From NCBI GenBank assembly GCA_036850595.1, contig CM072159.1:2222529-2286528 (forward strand): DNA of 64,000 nt, given 5' to 3'. Of the stretch, positions 30,001 to 42,000 are shown piece after piece. The stretch is from Rhyacichthys aspro (lineage: Eukaryota > Chordata > Actinopteri > Gobiiformes > Rhyacichthyidae). Position 1 is the first letter of the stretch. The number at the start of each line of letters is the position of its first letter. The position numbers and the translations under genes are program-made. Below the pieces are notes generated by a model. It was not told where the DNA came from, did not search any database, and was given only the letters and a program-made list of their open reading frames with translations.

Positions 30001-33000
30001 CTGCAGTCACATTTTACTCACCTCATCACCTTTCTCCCCTTTGGACCCTCGTTCCCCTCTGTAACCCCACATGCCCTGCAGTCGAGCACAAACAAAGACA
30101 GTATGACATGAGAATGAACCAAATCACTAAAACATGTATCTTTATAATATATCATGTCTAACTGGAGGTCCGGGATCTCCCAGCGGTCCAGGTTGACCAT
30201 CCTCCCCATTTTCTCCATCTCGTCCTGGAAGCCCTGGAGGTCCTGGAGGGCCTCTCAGACCCAGCTCCCCCTGCCAGACAAGAACATCTCAATCAGCCAG
30301 TTAGTTATGAAAACATGAAAAGGTGATTGACAGATCTCAACCCGATTGAGTGTCAGGATTTGAGTAACTAGCAGGGATTGCTTCAAACTTTTCCCACCGG
30401 TTTATCATTATGTGACAACACCGTAAATACAGGTACCACTGTGTGTGTGTATATCAGTTAACTGCAATTCACAAGTTTTCCCTCTGATCGGCATATACAC
30501 CAAGCTTTGAGAGCCCAAGTGAGAGTGACAGCTCTCTCTGCTCAAACTCAGACAGTAGCTCAAGTGCCACAATCATCTCTCACTATCTCTTATATACCAT
30601 TTTGATAACCACGGAAAAAAAAACTTTTAAAAACTTTTTGCTTTACAAAAACTCTGCCCCCAAGGACCCATTATGACAAGTACTTTATTGTCAATTCTGC
30701 CACATGTTCAGCACATACAAAGAACTGAAATTACGTTCCTCTCTTCCCTTAGTGCATACAATACAATAAGCACGATACAGGTGTTTGTTATGACTCACCC
30801 AATTATTTGACCAAAAAAACAACATTACCTAGACCTAACCAAAACACACACAAGACCTGGATGAATAAAGAATAAAAGCTTACTAATCAAAAAGCAACAG
30901 AGACTTGGCATTGCAAGTGTTTTAACATCCAGATAATTTATGTATTTTAGTGCTTGAATGTTTATTGTTCCCAGAGATAGTCTTTTCGCTGACTCTGCAC
31001 AGGTGATATAATACATTACACATAAGTAGTTTGTTTTGTGGAGACACTGTCCCAATGCGTCTTTTAGAACCATTCATTTTGCACCAGCACCTCTGTCTAA
31101 AATGTCTGTGTAATAACTCCACATGTCACAGGTGGGCTGTGTGTTCTTCTGCACTGACAATGACTAAACCACCTGCTCTGGCACTGCATTACACAGGTTT
31201 TACTCTAGTGACGGACTATGATGGATGCCGTGTGAAATACTGAGACACTGCCATGAAATACTTCTATTTTGTTCGAAATTTCTCTTTCGATTTGGCACCG
31301 ACCACACACTACTTACTGATACATACATAGTGACTTGACTTGATGTTTGGTAAATCTATTCCAGTATGCTGACATTAAGTTTTTATGCTTTTTGTGTTTT
31401 GTCTAATGTGTTTTGTAAGTATTTTATTCATTGATTTTCATGCAAATTATATTGGTTGTTGCTGATTTCGTTAGCTTTTTGGCACAAAATGAATGTCTGT
31501 TTTGTTACTCTTTGATGCTTTAACAATTCTCTTTTGGGCTCACAATGATGCATTTGGAAAATAGTAGTGGCATAAAGGACTGAGTCAAACTTATGAATAG
31601 GTCTGTGGTAGAGCTAAATGAAATGCTGCATTTGCAATATTATTACAGTACCATCAACACTCTTCACCAAGACCTGGGATTATCTTAGTAACCTCAAGAA
31701 GAAAGCAGAGCATGTGGCTCTGAACTGGCGCAGCAGAAGTGACAAAACTTCAATACAGAATATTAAGGGATGCCTGATTGCATGACTGTTACAGTACACC
31801 ACAGCCTTAATAACAGAAATACTAAAAACAAAGGCCCCATCCTATCTCAGAGAGCTCATAGTGCAGTACCGTCCTAACAGAGCGCTCCATTCTCAAAAAT
31901 ATAGGTTAACTAGTCATTCCTAGAGTTTCCAAAAGTGCAATGGAAGGTAGAGCCTTTGGTTACCAAGCTCCTGTTTTATAGAATCAGCTCCCAGATATCA
32001 TTAAAGAGGCAGACACAGTCTCGACATTTAAGGTTAGACTTAAGACTTTCCTTTTTGACAGGGCTTATGGTCAGGATATATACAGTAGATGAGATAAGAT
32101 GCTCTAGGCCCAGACGCTGGGGAAGGTATGACACACTGAGCTTCTATCCTCTGGCTCCGTCCTCACTCTTATTACATTATAGTTTACATGTCTACTGAGT
32201 TCTCTGCTGTTCACAAGTTGTCCCTGTGTCCCACTCTCCTCTGGGGGAGTGGATACTGTTGCAGATGTCCAGCTGCTGTTAGACCTCCCAGTGATGACTG
32301 GACCTGAGCTGTGGCCCATCGGTGATCCTGTCCCGACCCATGGACCCCTCCTGACCCCAGTTCCTCTCACTCAGATGAACTGTTTCTAATGATATTATCA
32401 TGGACTATATTCAAATAAATTTTTCATTCACCTGTACATATGATGGACTATTTGTCAGTGACTGTCCTGGACACATCTATTGCATTTTAATCAAGATCAT
32501 CAGTATGAAGAACTGTGAGATGGTGCTGGTCTGATTTCTGTGAGCTCTATGGGAATGTTGCTCTCCCGCTGCACGCTGTCACACGTCAGACAGGTCACTG
32601 TGCATCTTAGAGAACACTCATAGAATTGAGCATTTGGCTTGATATTTATTTCTGCGGACACTCTCCTGCAGGTATTTGATTTCCCCAACTCTGGTCAGCA
32701 ACTCGGCAACCCTACACGTGGGAGACCAGGGTTTGATTCTCTGAAAGAGAGCCAAAAACTCCAGCCACATCAGGTCACAAGCCAGTGTACATTTGTGCTG
32801 CTCCAAAGGCTAAATAAAATTAATAGGGCTGCATTTAGAAGGGAATCCAGTGTAAAACCTATTAATCCATCTGAAGAAGGCTACTGGGAGCTATTTCCAA
32901 ATGTGTGTTAAGGCAAATGCATGGCATACATGGTTTGCAGGGAGAGATCTGATCTAATGGGTATGGTTCCTGGTTACAACAAATCCTGTTAGGTAGTGTT

Positions 33001-36000
33001 GCGTTAGTTTCAAGAAATAAATGCCACTTACTGAAAGGTGTGATGGTGGGCCAAAACTTTGCATGGGAAACTTCATTTAGGTTACACACAACAATAACCA
33101 CAGCAGATCAATGTTTTCCACACTTCAAACACTTGTCCCTCTCTTTTGTCAGATGTTTTGGCACAACTGACACAGAGTGGCTCTGTCCTGTATGTCCACA
33201 CAAACATGTTGGCCATAATTTATTCAAACACTTAAAAAAATGAATGAAACTTTTCAAAAAGTGTATACAAAAAAAAATAAAAAATAGGGCTGACTCTAAC
33301 TAAATTAACTGAAAAACATTCTTAATTTGTAAGAGACTTTGAGCTAATCTCTTCAGTCTATAATGGTTAAACCAGTGGGAGTTTCTGAACACCAGAGCAG
33401 AACTCGGGTCGTGGGTCCACACTTTATAATTCATAAACAAAAATTGTTTTAGCCACATATATTTACACTGAGATGCCACTAAGACACAAGAGAGAATAAG
33501 TCGTACAGTGGCCTACACTGTGTACCAGACTGATTTTAAAACAAATCTGTGATTCAGATATAATGCCAGTTTAGGGCATTTATTGACTTGAACCAGTTAA
33601 AATAGAGGCCTATGTGAAATATACTTTTAACAGATACATATTGTGAATGAGCACAGTATGTCCTACTTGTTTGCCAGTCTTGTTTTTTTGGCAGTTAGTG
33701 TATCAAATAGTAAATCGTTTAAAAAGAAGAAGCTTAGTTCCCACATCAAAGTCTGTACTGATTGATCTGACTCCCATTTTCATCCACAAACTGGCCATTT
33801 CCACTACAAACTCTAAAAGTTTTACATCTTCTTTAAATATGAACTTTTTTCAGATCCAAAATATATTATATCCCAATTTTAGATCATATACAGACACTAA
33901 ACACATAACTTATTTATTTTAGGAAGTGGCCACACTATATTTATATGAACATTAAGAAGCTGTTTAAGTGAAATGTCTGCTACGGTCAATGAATGAGTTC
34001 TACATAGATGTTAGACCAGGGGTGGGCAATTATTTTTCTCCGAGGGCCACATTAGAACCTGGGACTCTTGTGGTGGGCTGGACCAACACAGTCAACTCAC
34101 ACTTAATAAAAAGACATATTCTTTAAAGTTTAAACTATAAGCAAAAATATGTCAAATATATGCCACCGTAACAGTTATATCATCCTCTGTTTAAGATCTA
34201 CTCTTTCCATTTTGTTCTAAAACCAGGCCTGGCTCAACATGTTATTGACACCTGAGAAAATGACTCAAAAAACACTGAAGTTAAGTCTAGTCTCCTGCAG
34301 AAACACTAATGATAACAGCTCCTTCCAAACAAGGCCTGAACCAAGAAATCAGAATTTATCCTCAACATTTACCAGGCACTTTTAACGATAACGGTCTATT
34401 CCAGCTTCTCCTTACCATAAAAGTATTATGTTTGTATTATGTTCTGTACATGGTCTACACTCCTGCATTAATTCCTTTTCTGACACAAGCCTCCTGAGGG
34501 CCGGACAGGGGAGGGTCGAGGGCCTGATGTGGCCCCCGGGCCTTAAAATGCCCAGGTCTGTGTTAGACTAATAACTCTTTGCAGATGTTTTGTCAGTCTA
34601 AAAAATAATGGATCATATTACACAGCACATTGCCCAGCTCCAGTCCAACTAAGCTGTATGTGTTCAACAACAGTTAAAAGAACCATTTCCTACACTTGTT
34701 AAAATTAATTTTGTGATTCCAGTTGGACTACGGTATTTCCAGTTTTACTTTCACCAATCACAGCACAAAAGATGAATAGCTCCTAGTAAAAACGTAGCAC
34801 CTTGAACCTCCCATCTCCATCATTGAGCGAGTTGATCAGAGCAGTTAGTGATTTTGCTGTGTATCTAGCAGTAGTAGGAACTGTGAACTCACCATTTCTC
34901 CTGGGATCCCTGGTCGTCCCCGTTCGCCAGGTTCACCAGGTGGACCCTGAAAATAATGTTTATAGACCCATGATCAGTCAGTGTAATATGTATTCCTTGT
35001 TGTGTATTTCAATGTGTAATGATGATCATCAAATTACTGTAGTGTCTGACCTGCAGGCCAGGTTTGCCCATCTCTCCAGGTGGTCCCTCAGGGCCCTCTT
35101 TACTCTGAAAACTCACAAAGAGCAAACCAGCCTCTGGTCAACATGAACACACAAACTGGTGTACTAATAATAAGTAAAAACCCCTTTTTAAATGATACTT
35201 ACAGGCCAGCCAGCACGCAGCAGCTGGTAGAAACTGGTTTGCTAAAAGAAAACCATCATAAAAGAATAAAATCAGGTAAAAGGTATTCATAAAGAGCAGA
35301 CACCTGGGCCTCAACAGTAAGTTTCCAATGGTGGTTCTTTTGATAACTGTGCATCACAACTTGACAGTGTTGCTGTTACTGTTTTTGATCAATTGACAAG
35401 TTCATGCATTATCTCAGAGAAAGTGACAGAAAGAAAGACAAGACCTTAAAAACTTTAAGCATTTTCAAATGTGGGAGCCCTAACTATTGGTTAGTCCCTT
35501 GGACAAGAAATTCTCCTCAGTAAAAGTTATCAGATACTGCGTAACAATTTGTGAGTCATTGGCAGCCCTTAGTATGGACTTTCAGGTGACATAACACCAA
35601 AAACCATCCTAAGATTAAGTGGCAGTTGTGGGGTAAATTTTGTCAGACTACCAGATACATATATTGATACATATTACAAATTCATGATCATTTCAACAAC
35701 AACACATCTGTGACTAAATACATTTTAATGTCTACATTTTTCCTGCACTTTACTGTGTGAAACATGAAACAGTTTGTGAATGGCCGCTGCAGCTGGACAT
35801 GTTAAGTTCAAAACAAAGTGGAATCATTTCTTCCACAAACCAATAACAGACTTGGAGTGTTCTGCATCTTCTTCCAATCATGGATTCGTAGCTGTCCATC
35901 ACTGACACATACTATGAGCTGTCTACAAACTTGAGCTGAAGGAGAGATGTACATTACAGCAAGGTCAAAGGTCATACAGATCATCTGAGGGAAACAGGGG

Positions 36001-39000
36001 TTGAGGGAAAAGAGGTTTAACAACCCTGATTCCCTGGTATAATTTAACAACATTAGAGCATGCATCTAGTTTATGATATGTTCCTCACAGAGTAATGGTA
36101 CATTGTGCACATTTTATGAATGAACAAAGAATTTGTTGTTTATTTGTTTTACAAATAACAATGCTTTCATTACTGTTGTCCTATCTTTATTTTTGTGGCA
36201 CATCTTGAAAGACACCATTTAATGATTGGAGACTACTCACTCTCTAGGGGCATTTTCACTTCTGAAAGTACGCACCAGGGTTCGCACAAAGAACTCACAC
36301 ATTGTTACACAGTATTCCTTTAGTTCTTTTGGAGGTTCTCTGTGGTATATGCTGATCAGTGCAATGAAGAGTGCAGTGATAGGTAGGTTCATAGGAGAAA
36401 CACATCAGCTGCTTCACAAAAGGGTGACTCAACACAGAGGGGACCTGAGTCAGTCCACTTCATCTTAAAGAGAAAAGGAATTGCTTTGAGGACAGTAATG
36501 TCCGAATCATGGCCAGGGAGGCCAGGTGGTTCGAAAGAGGTATAAAGGAAGCCATCCCTGTTAAAATGAAAAAGCACTCTCTAACGACTGCCCCACCAGT
36601 ACTTAAACTGCCTATTCAATTCTTAATGACAATGAAACCAGACTAGCCTTGTCAAATCACAGCAGTTTCACACTACAGTTTTTAGCAGACTAATGGACTT
36701 TCTCTCTAAACACTATGTTTACTGTCGTCATGGGGCATGTTGTCGCTTCAGAGGCTCATTTTACCATGTAACCAGAGAAATACAATAATCAGAAAGGAGT
36801 AGCCTGTAATTTAAATGCACTGCACAAGAAATAATTTGAATCACTATAGCACTCATTAGGAAATGGTCAGCATCACATCTGTCAGCATCTGTCATAGAAA
36901 AGTGATAAAAATAGAGCAATACAATGTACGCATCAAGATTCCCATCTCCGTTTGCTTGTCTTTGTGTGTTTGCATTGGTCCAAAAGTCACCTGATAATTT
37001 GAACAACAGATACAAAAAAGCATTACATCTACTACTACATCACTTTGATCATCAATCAGTGATGTAAACCTCTAGTTATAGCTGAAAAAATCCCACACAA
37101 ATGTGAGTCAAATGTCACAACTGCCCATAAACAGGCCGGCTCAGTTGGCACGATTGAACCCAGGCCTTTCTTGTCCGTCAGATGTGGTTTTACTGTTTCA
37201 TGGTGAAATGCTTTAGAGGTGCCATTGAAAGAGCTGACAGGTTTAGGACACGCGCATTCAGTCCATATGTGTGTTTGATATTGTTGAATTAAAAAAAAAA
37301 AAGAAAAACAAATGCTAAAATGTGAGACTTATGCCATATGTGTTCTATTCTGAGAAGCTAACTTGTGGTCCTGGACAGTCTTGATTTAAAATTATGAGCC
37401 CTCCATCTTCAAGACCAAGTAAAAAAAAAGGAAAACAATATTGTGGAGAAACTGCGACGAACTGGCCACTGTCCAGGGTGTACCCCGCCTAAGGCCCAAA
37501 GCTGCTGGGATAGGCTCCAGCCACCCGCGACCCCACGAGTGGGATAAGCGGTAGAAGATGAATGAATGAATGAATGAATATTGTGGAGAAATGTCTTAAA
37601 ACCATTAACTCTGTACTAACTTTAATTTGATTGGTCATATCTGTCTGTGTTGTTTTTATCAAATATTCATTCATATTTTGTTTGTCTCATATGATAATGT
37701 TTGAATCGTTGCTGATAATAATTAATACAATTTTGTTATTTTCAGTTGGCTACTTATATAACTATAAAATTTCTAGATGAAATACAACGTCCAGTAAAAT
37801 CCATTAATCTGATAAAACCTTAGGAGAGTCCACTTAATTTGTGATAAAAGAGTCTGACCTAAAGCTTGAACTTGGACCAATCTAAGCAGCCAGGATTTAT
37901 TGATGATGATTGAATGTGACTTACAAGCAACCTGTTTTATGGACAAGAAATCACAACAAAATGCCAGACTTGTCACTATAAGCCCAGTTTATGGCTTTAG
38001 TTAATTTCAAAGATTACACCTTTTGTCCATGTCCCCCATTAATGAGGCTTCTTTATTTTGACTCTTGCCCTTCCTGGAGGCCCATTGTGTGTCTGTTTCA
38101 AGAGCTTACAATCTCTATCTCAATGTGGACTTCAGTTTTTCGTTTAATATATTTATCAGAGTCTAGCAGGTCCACATTACCTGGAAGGCAACCCACTCCT
38201 CTGCAGTGTTCCTCCAAAGGTAGAGGGTGGGTAAACCTGCTGGTCCTGGAGGTCCAGGCTCCCCCCTCTTTCCTGGTCTGCCTTCAGGACCAGTTTTACC
38301 CTGTCAGGAATCAATTATGGATATTAATCTGCAGGATAATTTTAGATGTCAGTTTATGACATGTATTAAAAATGCTGAATTGAATACCAGAATATAACTT
38401 GTATTAAACTTAAATGCATTATTTGTGATGTAAAAAAGATTCCTACCTTATCGCCTTTGAACCCCGGCAAACCCATCTCTCCTAGACATCCCTGTGGAAA
38501 TAACAGAAATCACATTAAACACATCCAAACTATCAAGAAACAACATTAATGTTAATGCACCACGTTAAAGACCAGGAAACGACAGCCCTCCTGCTCCCTG
38601 TAAACTAGTATTAAACAACATACTGGTTAATGATACAGATAAACACAGATAAAGACTTTGCTGAGCCAGGAGCCACTGATCTGAGACACTGCAGCTCATT
38701 GTAAAAGCTTTAGTTTGTGGCCTTTTGACACTTGTTAAAATCAGACACTTTGTGTGGACACTTTGAATGCTGATAAAACCTCTGACAGGTGTAATGGCTC
38801 TAAGACATTAAGTATAGACATTGATTAATTGATTACTAATACTTTCACTTCTTGTACAGCATTAAAATCATCAGTAAGAAAAATTACTAAATTCTGAGCC
38901 AGCACATGTTGTTGTTCTGGAGCAAGTCATTTTTTCAGACCCTGGTCCGCCTGATTGCCCTTTTGTTGATCAGTATATATAAATGTGATATTTCTCTGCT

Positions 39001-42000
39001 AAGCCTTCTTAACACACACACAGCAATGGTAAACAATCATCTCAATAGCAACAGAGTAGATTAAACCTTGCTTCCACAACCTAACTTCATGTTTTCACTA
39101 ACTGACATTTACAGGAAGTTTGGACCTCTTTGCAGATCTATTAATCTTTGGTAACATGAGCACCAATAAAAATGTATCTCCCCACAAGAAGGTCTCTGTG
39201 GCAGTGCATGTTGTGTCTTGACTGTTCTGGCAGACATACCACAGCGTTCTAAATAGCTGAGTGTATCAGTGTGAATGCAGAGTGTTTTAATTGTGAATAC
39301 TAAAATGCAACGCTACATGACTCATCCACACAGCACATGGCAACCTCCTATTAAGTTGGTTTGGAAAGAGAAGCTATTGTCCAAAGAAAATTAAAACATT
39401 AAGAATTTAAATGACTGTTACAAGTCTTCTTTTGTAAACTTTTCTCTGAACAGCATTTCGCAGCTGATCACCAACAGATGTCCTTGTACACTTATCTCTG
39501 AGATGAGATGTTGATTAGTAGAGACTTATTGTGAGCCCACAGGATGTCTTCCTTCATGTTCCTCTGCAGCTGGCTTTAATCACAGTAAAGTGCTGAGTCG
39601 TCCTGTGGATTTTATGGCAGTGTGACTCAGCTTTGGTCCAGATGGAAATGTATATGTCGTCTGGGTCAGTGTGTTCTGTCCAGATTTTTACTAGACATGT
39701 TTCCTGAAGATATTAAATGAATTTTGAAATCTTGTAAAAAAAAAAAATAAATGCTCAGAGTTTCCATTAATCACAGAGAGGGTAAACTCTCCTGTGTTTG
39801 ATGTCAGAGTCTGGAGGTATAAAATAATGCATGAACTAAACAATAAACACTGGGATGGCCAGAAATTAAAAAAGCTCGTAAAAAAAACCCAAGCTGTAAC
39901 ATACTATAAATACCTCAATGCAATGGGAGCCATCTAAGTTCAACCTTCTCTAGAGTTGGCTTAAGTTAAATATATATCACACTTCAAAATGTAGTTTAGA
40001 ATATTGTTGAGACAGGATTAAGTTTGATCACGGTTTAAAAGAGACATGACCTGTGCGTGTTAATAAATGTGTCAATTAGATCACTGCCACTTCATCTTGT
40101 CAGCTGAGTGCTAGCCAAGTCCAAGGTTTAAAGGTCAAGACCTGACCCCATTTTAAACCTTGAACAAAGTCTGACCTAAACAAATATATGCTTTCAATGG
40201 TAGTTTAAAAAAAACTTAATTTCAAAGTAAGACAGGTGGTATTATAAAACTATAAAAATCCTGTGAATGGAAATGACTATATTGTTGCTATGCCTAAATC
40301 AGTAGTTGAGAGATACGGTTCCATGAGATAGTGGGGTTTTAGCTCTCCAAAGTACACTGAGTCACCATCTTGAGCTAATGAGCAATGTGTATCTACCACA
40401 ACTTTACCTTAAAGATTTGGAACCACTTAAAAGCTCCCATTTTAAAGGTGATGACTTGGTCAAACGTCAGCTTTAGTGAATGCAGTGAATACTCTTTCAT
40501 GATGTTGGTCATGTTTAATTCAGCATACAGAATGAATGCAGTGGTTCTGATTCATGAAGCAAGAGCCATAAGACGCCGGCTGTAACTCAAAGCAGAAACA
40601 GCTGTCAATACAAGTTTGACATTCTCAAAGATGGGGGTTCTTTGAAAAATTCCTCTTTTTGCATGCTAGCTACATCCTGACATACATTAGATCAAAATGC
40701 AAATAAAAGATGTACATTTAAATGACACAGCTGGGATCAGAGTCACTTTATCCTAAAACATCAGTCACTCTGTGGGTTTAATTCTTAGAAAATACAATAA
40801 CGAACGGCGTGTGTTTCCTAAAGCGAGCTTCATCAAAGTCCTAACACATGTTGGGTTGGCCGCCTCTGTGATCAGACTCAGATGGAGCTGATAGAGAACA
40901 GCTCTTGTACAAATGTAAAGCATGACACACTAAACCTGTGCCAACTCCGTGTAACTCATGCAACAACAAAGGTTTGATAGAAAATGGGGCTGCACACTAT
41001 ATAGAAAATTTGCTGTTACTTCAATATTACTAATCACAATATCTGTATCACAAAGATTGACTTGTTTTGCACTTTTACCTGTCAAAATCATTCTCCAAAG
41101 AAAGTCTTGTCAAACTGCGGTGTGTTGAAATAAAAAAAGACCTGGTTAGTCCTAGTTTAGATCTGTTTAGTCGCTGGTTTAGTCCAGGGTACAGTCTTTA
41201 ATATTGATTTAGCTCCTGCGAGTGGAAGTTAGTCCAGAGCCTTCAATCCAGTCTTTTTATATTTTTATTCACTTTTAACTCTGTGAATTAACTTGAGACA
41301 AATAGCAATGGATTTAATGATCAATATCTGATAAAGCTGAAATAAACTTATCTGGTTGTTATTGGAAAGAGAAGGAGTAGATAATTCTGTAGTATATTTA
41401 TTCTGAATGTTACACTCTCAAAAGCATCAGCACCATTTTGACTTTTGTTTCTCTGCACGATACAGAGTGGGACCCCATTATTCTAATTTATATGTATGTT
41501 GCACTTTACATCAAGCAACTATTCACCCATTTACTCACTCAAACACACACATTTATATACAAGTGTCACAAACAGGGAGAGACAGTTGGACTGTAGATGG
41601 GGAAATCCTGCTGTCATTAGACAAACAGTCATTTCTGGTCACTATCTTAGGCCAGAGAATACATTTGTAAATTTTAACTCTTCACATTATTTTTTTGGTT
41701 GTCCAGATACTCACAGGTATAAGACGCTCCTAACCTAGACCTCCTGCGTACGGCCATATGAAAACTTATTGTGCATGATGATAGTTCCTCCTATGTTCTT
41801 TTCTATAATATTAGCATGGATTTCTCTCACCAATATCCAGTCTCAGTCACCCTTGGGCCCATTTTATGCTCATCTAGCAACACAGCAAAGTGCTAACACA
41901 AAATTGTAAGTAAATGTAAGCACATGGTCCAATTCCATGAATAAAGTAAAATGTTGCATATACAATACACATGTTTTTGTACATATACTGCTACACTTAA

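Larger units (their letters stand above)
30271..34892 (-). other. Intron 7 of the collagen gene (insertion-rich)
   Basis: About 4.6 kb between exons 7 and 8, the longest intron inside the helix region. It contains a LINE 3' fragment (31820-32400), a tRNA-like SINE trace (32690-32760) and a hAT MITE with target duplication (34009-34568). No Gly-X-Y coding sequence was seen in it. Confidence 0.6.

Noticed and set aside
32690..32760. tRNA gene
   Set aside because: B-box-like word only; no A box at proper spacing and no cloverleaf could be drawn.
37367..37385. Collagen-like gtggtcctggacag string on the plus strand
   Set aside because: A lone match with no open Gly-X-Y frame or splice sites around it.
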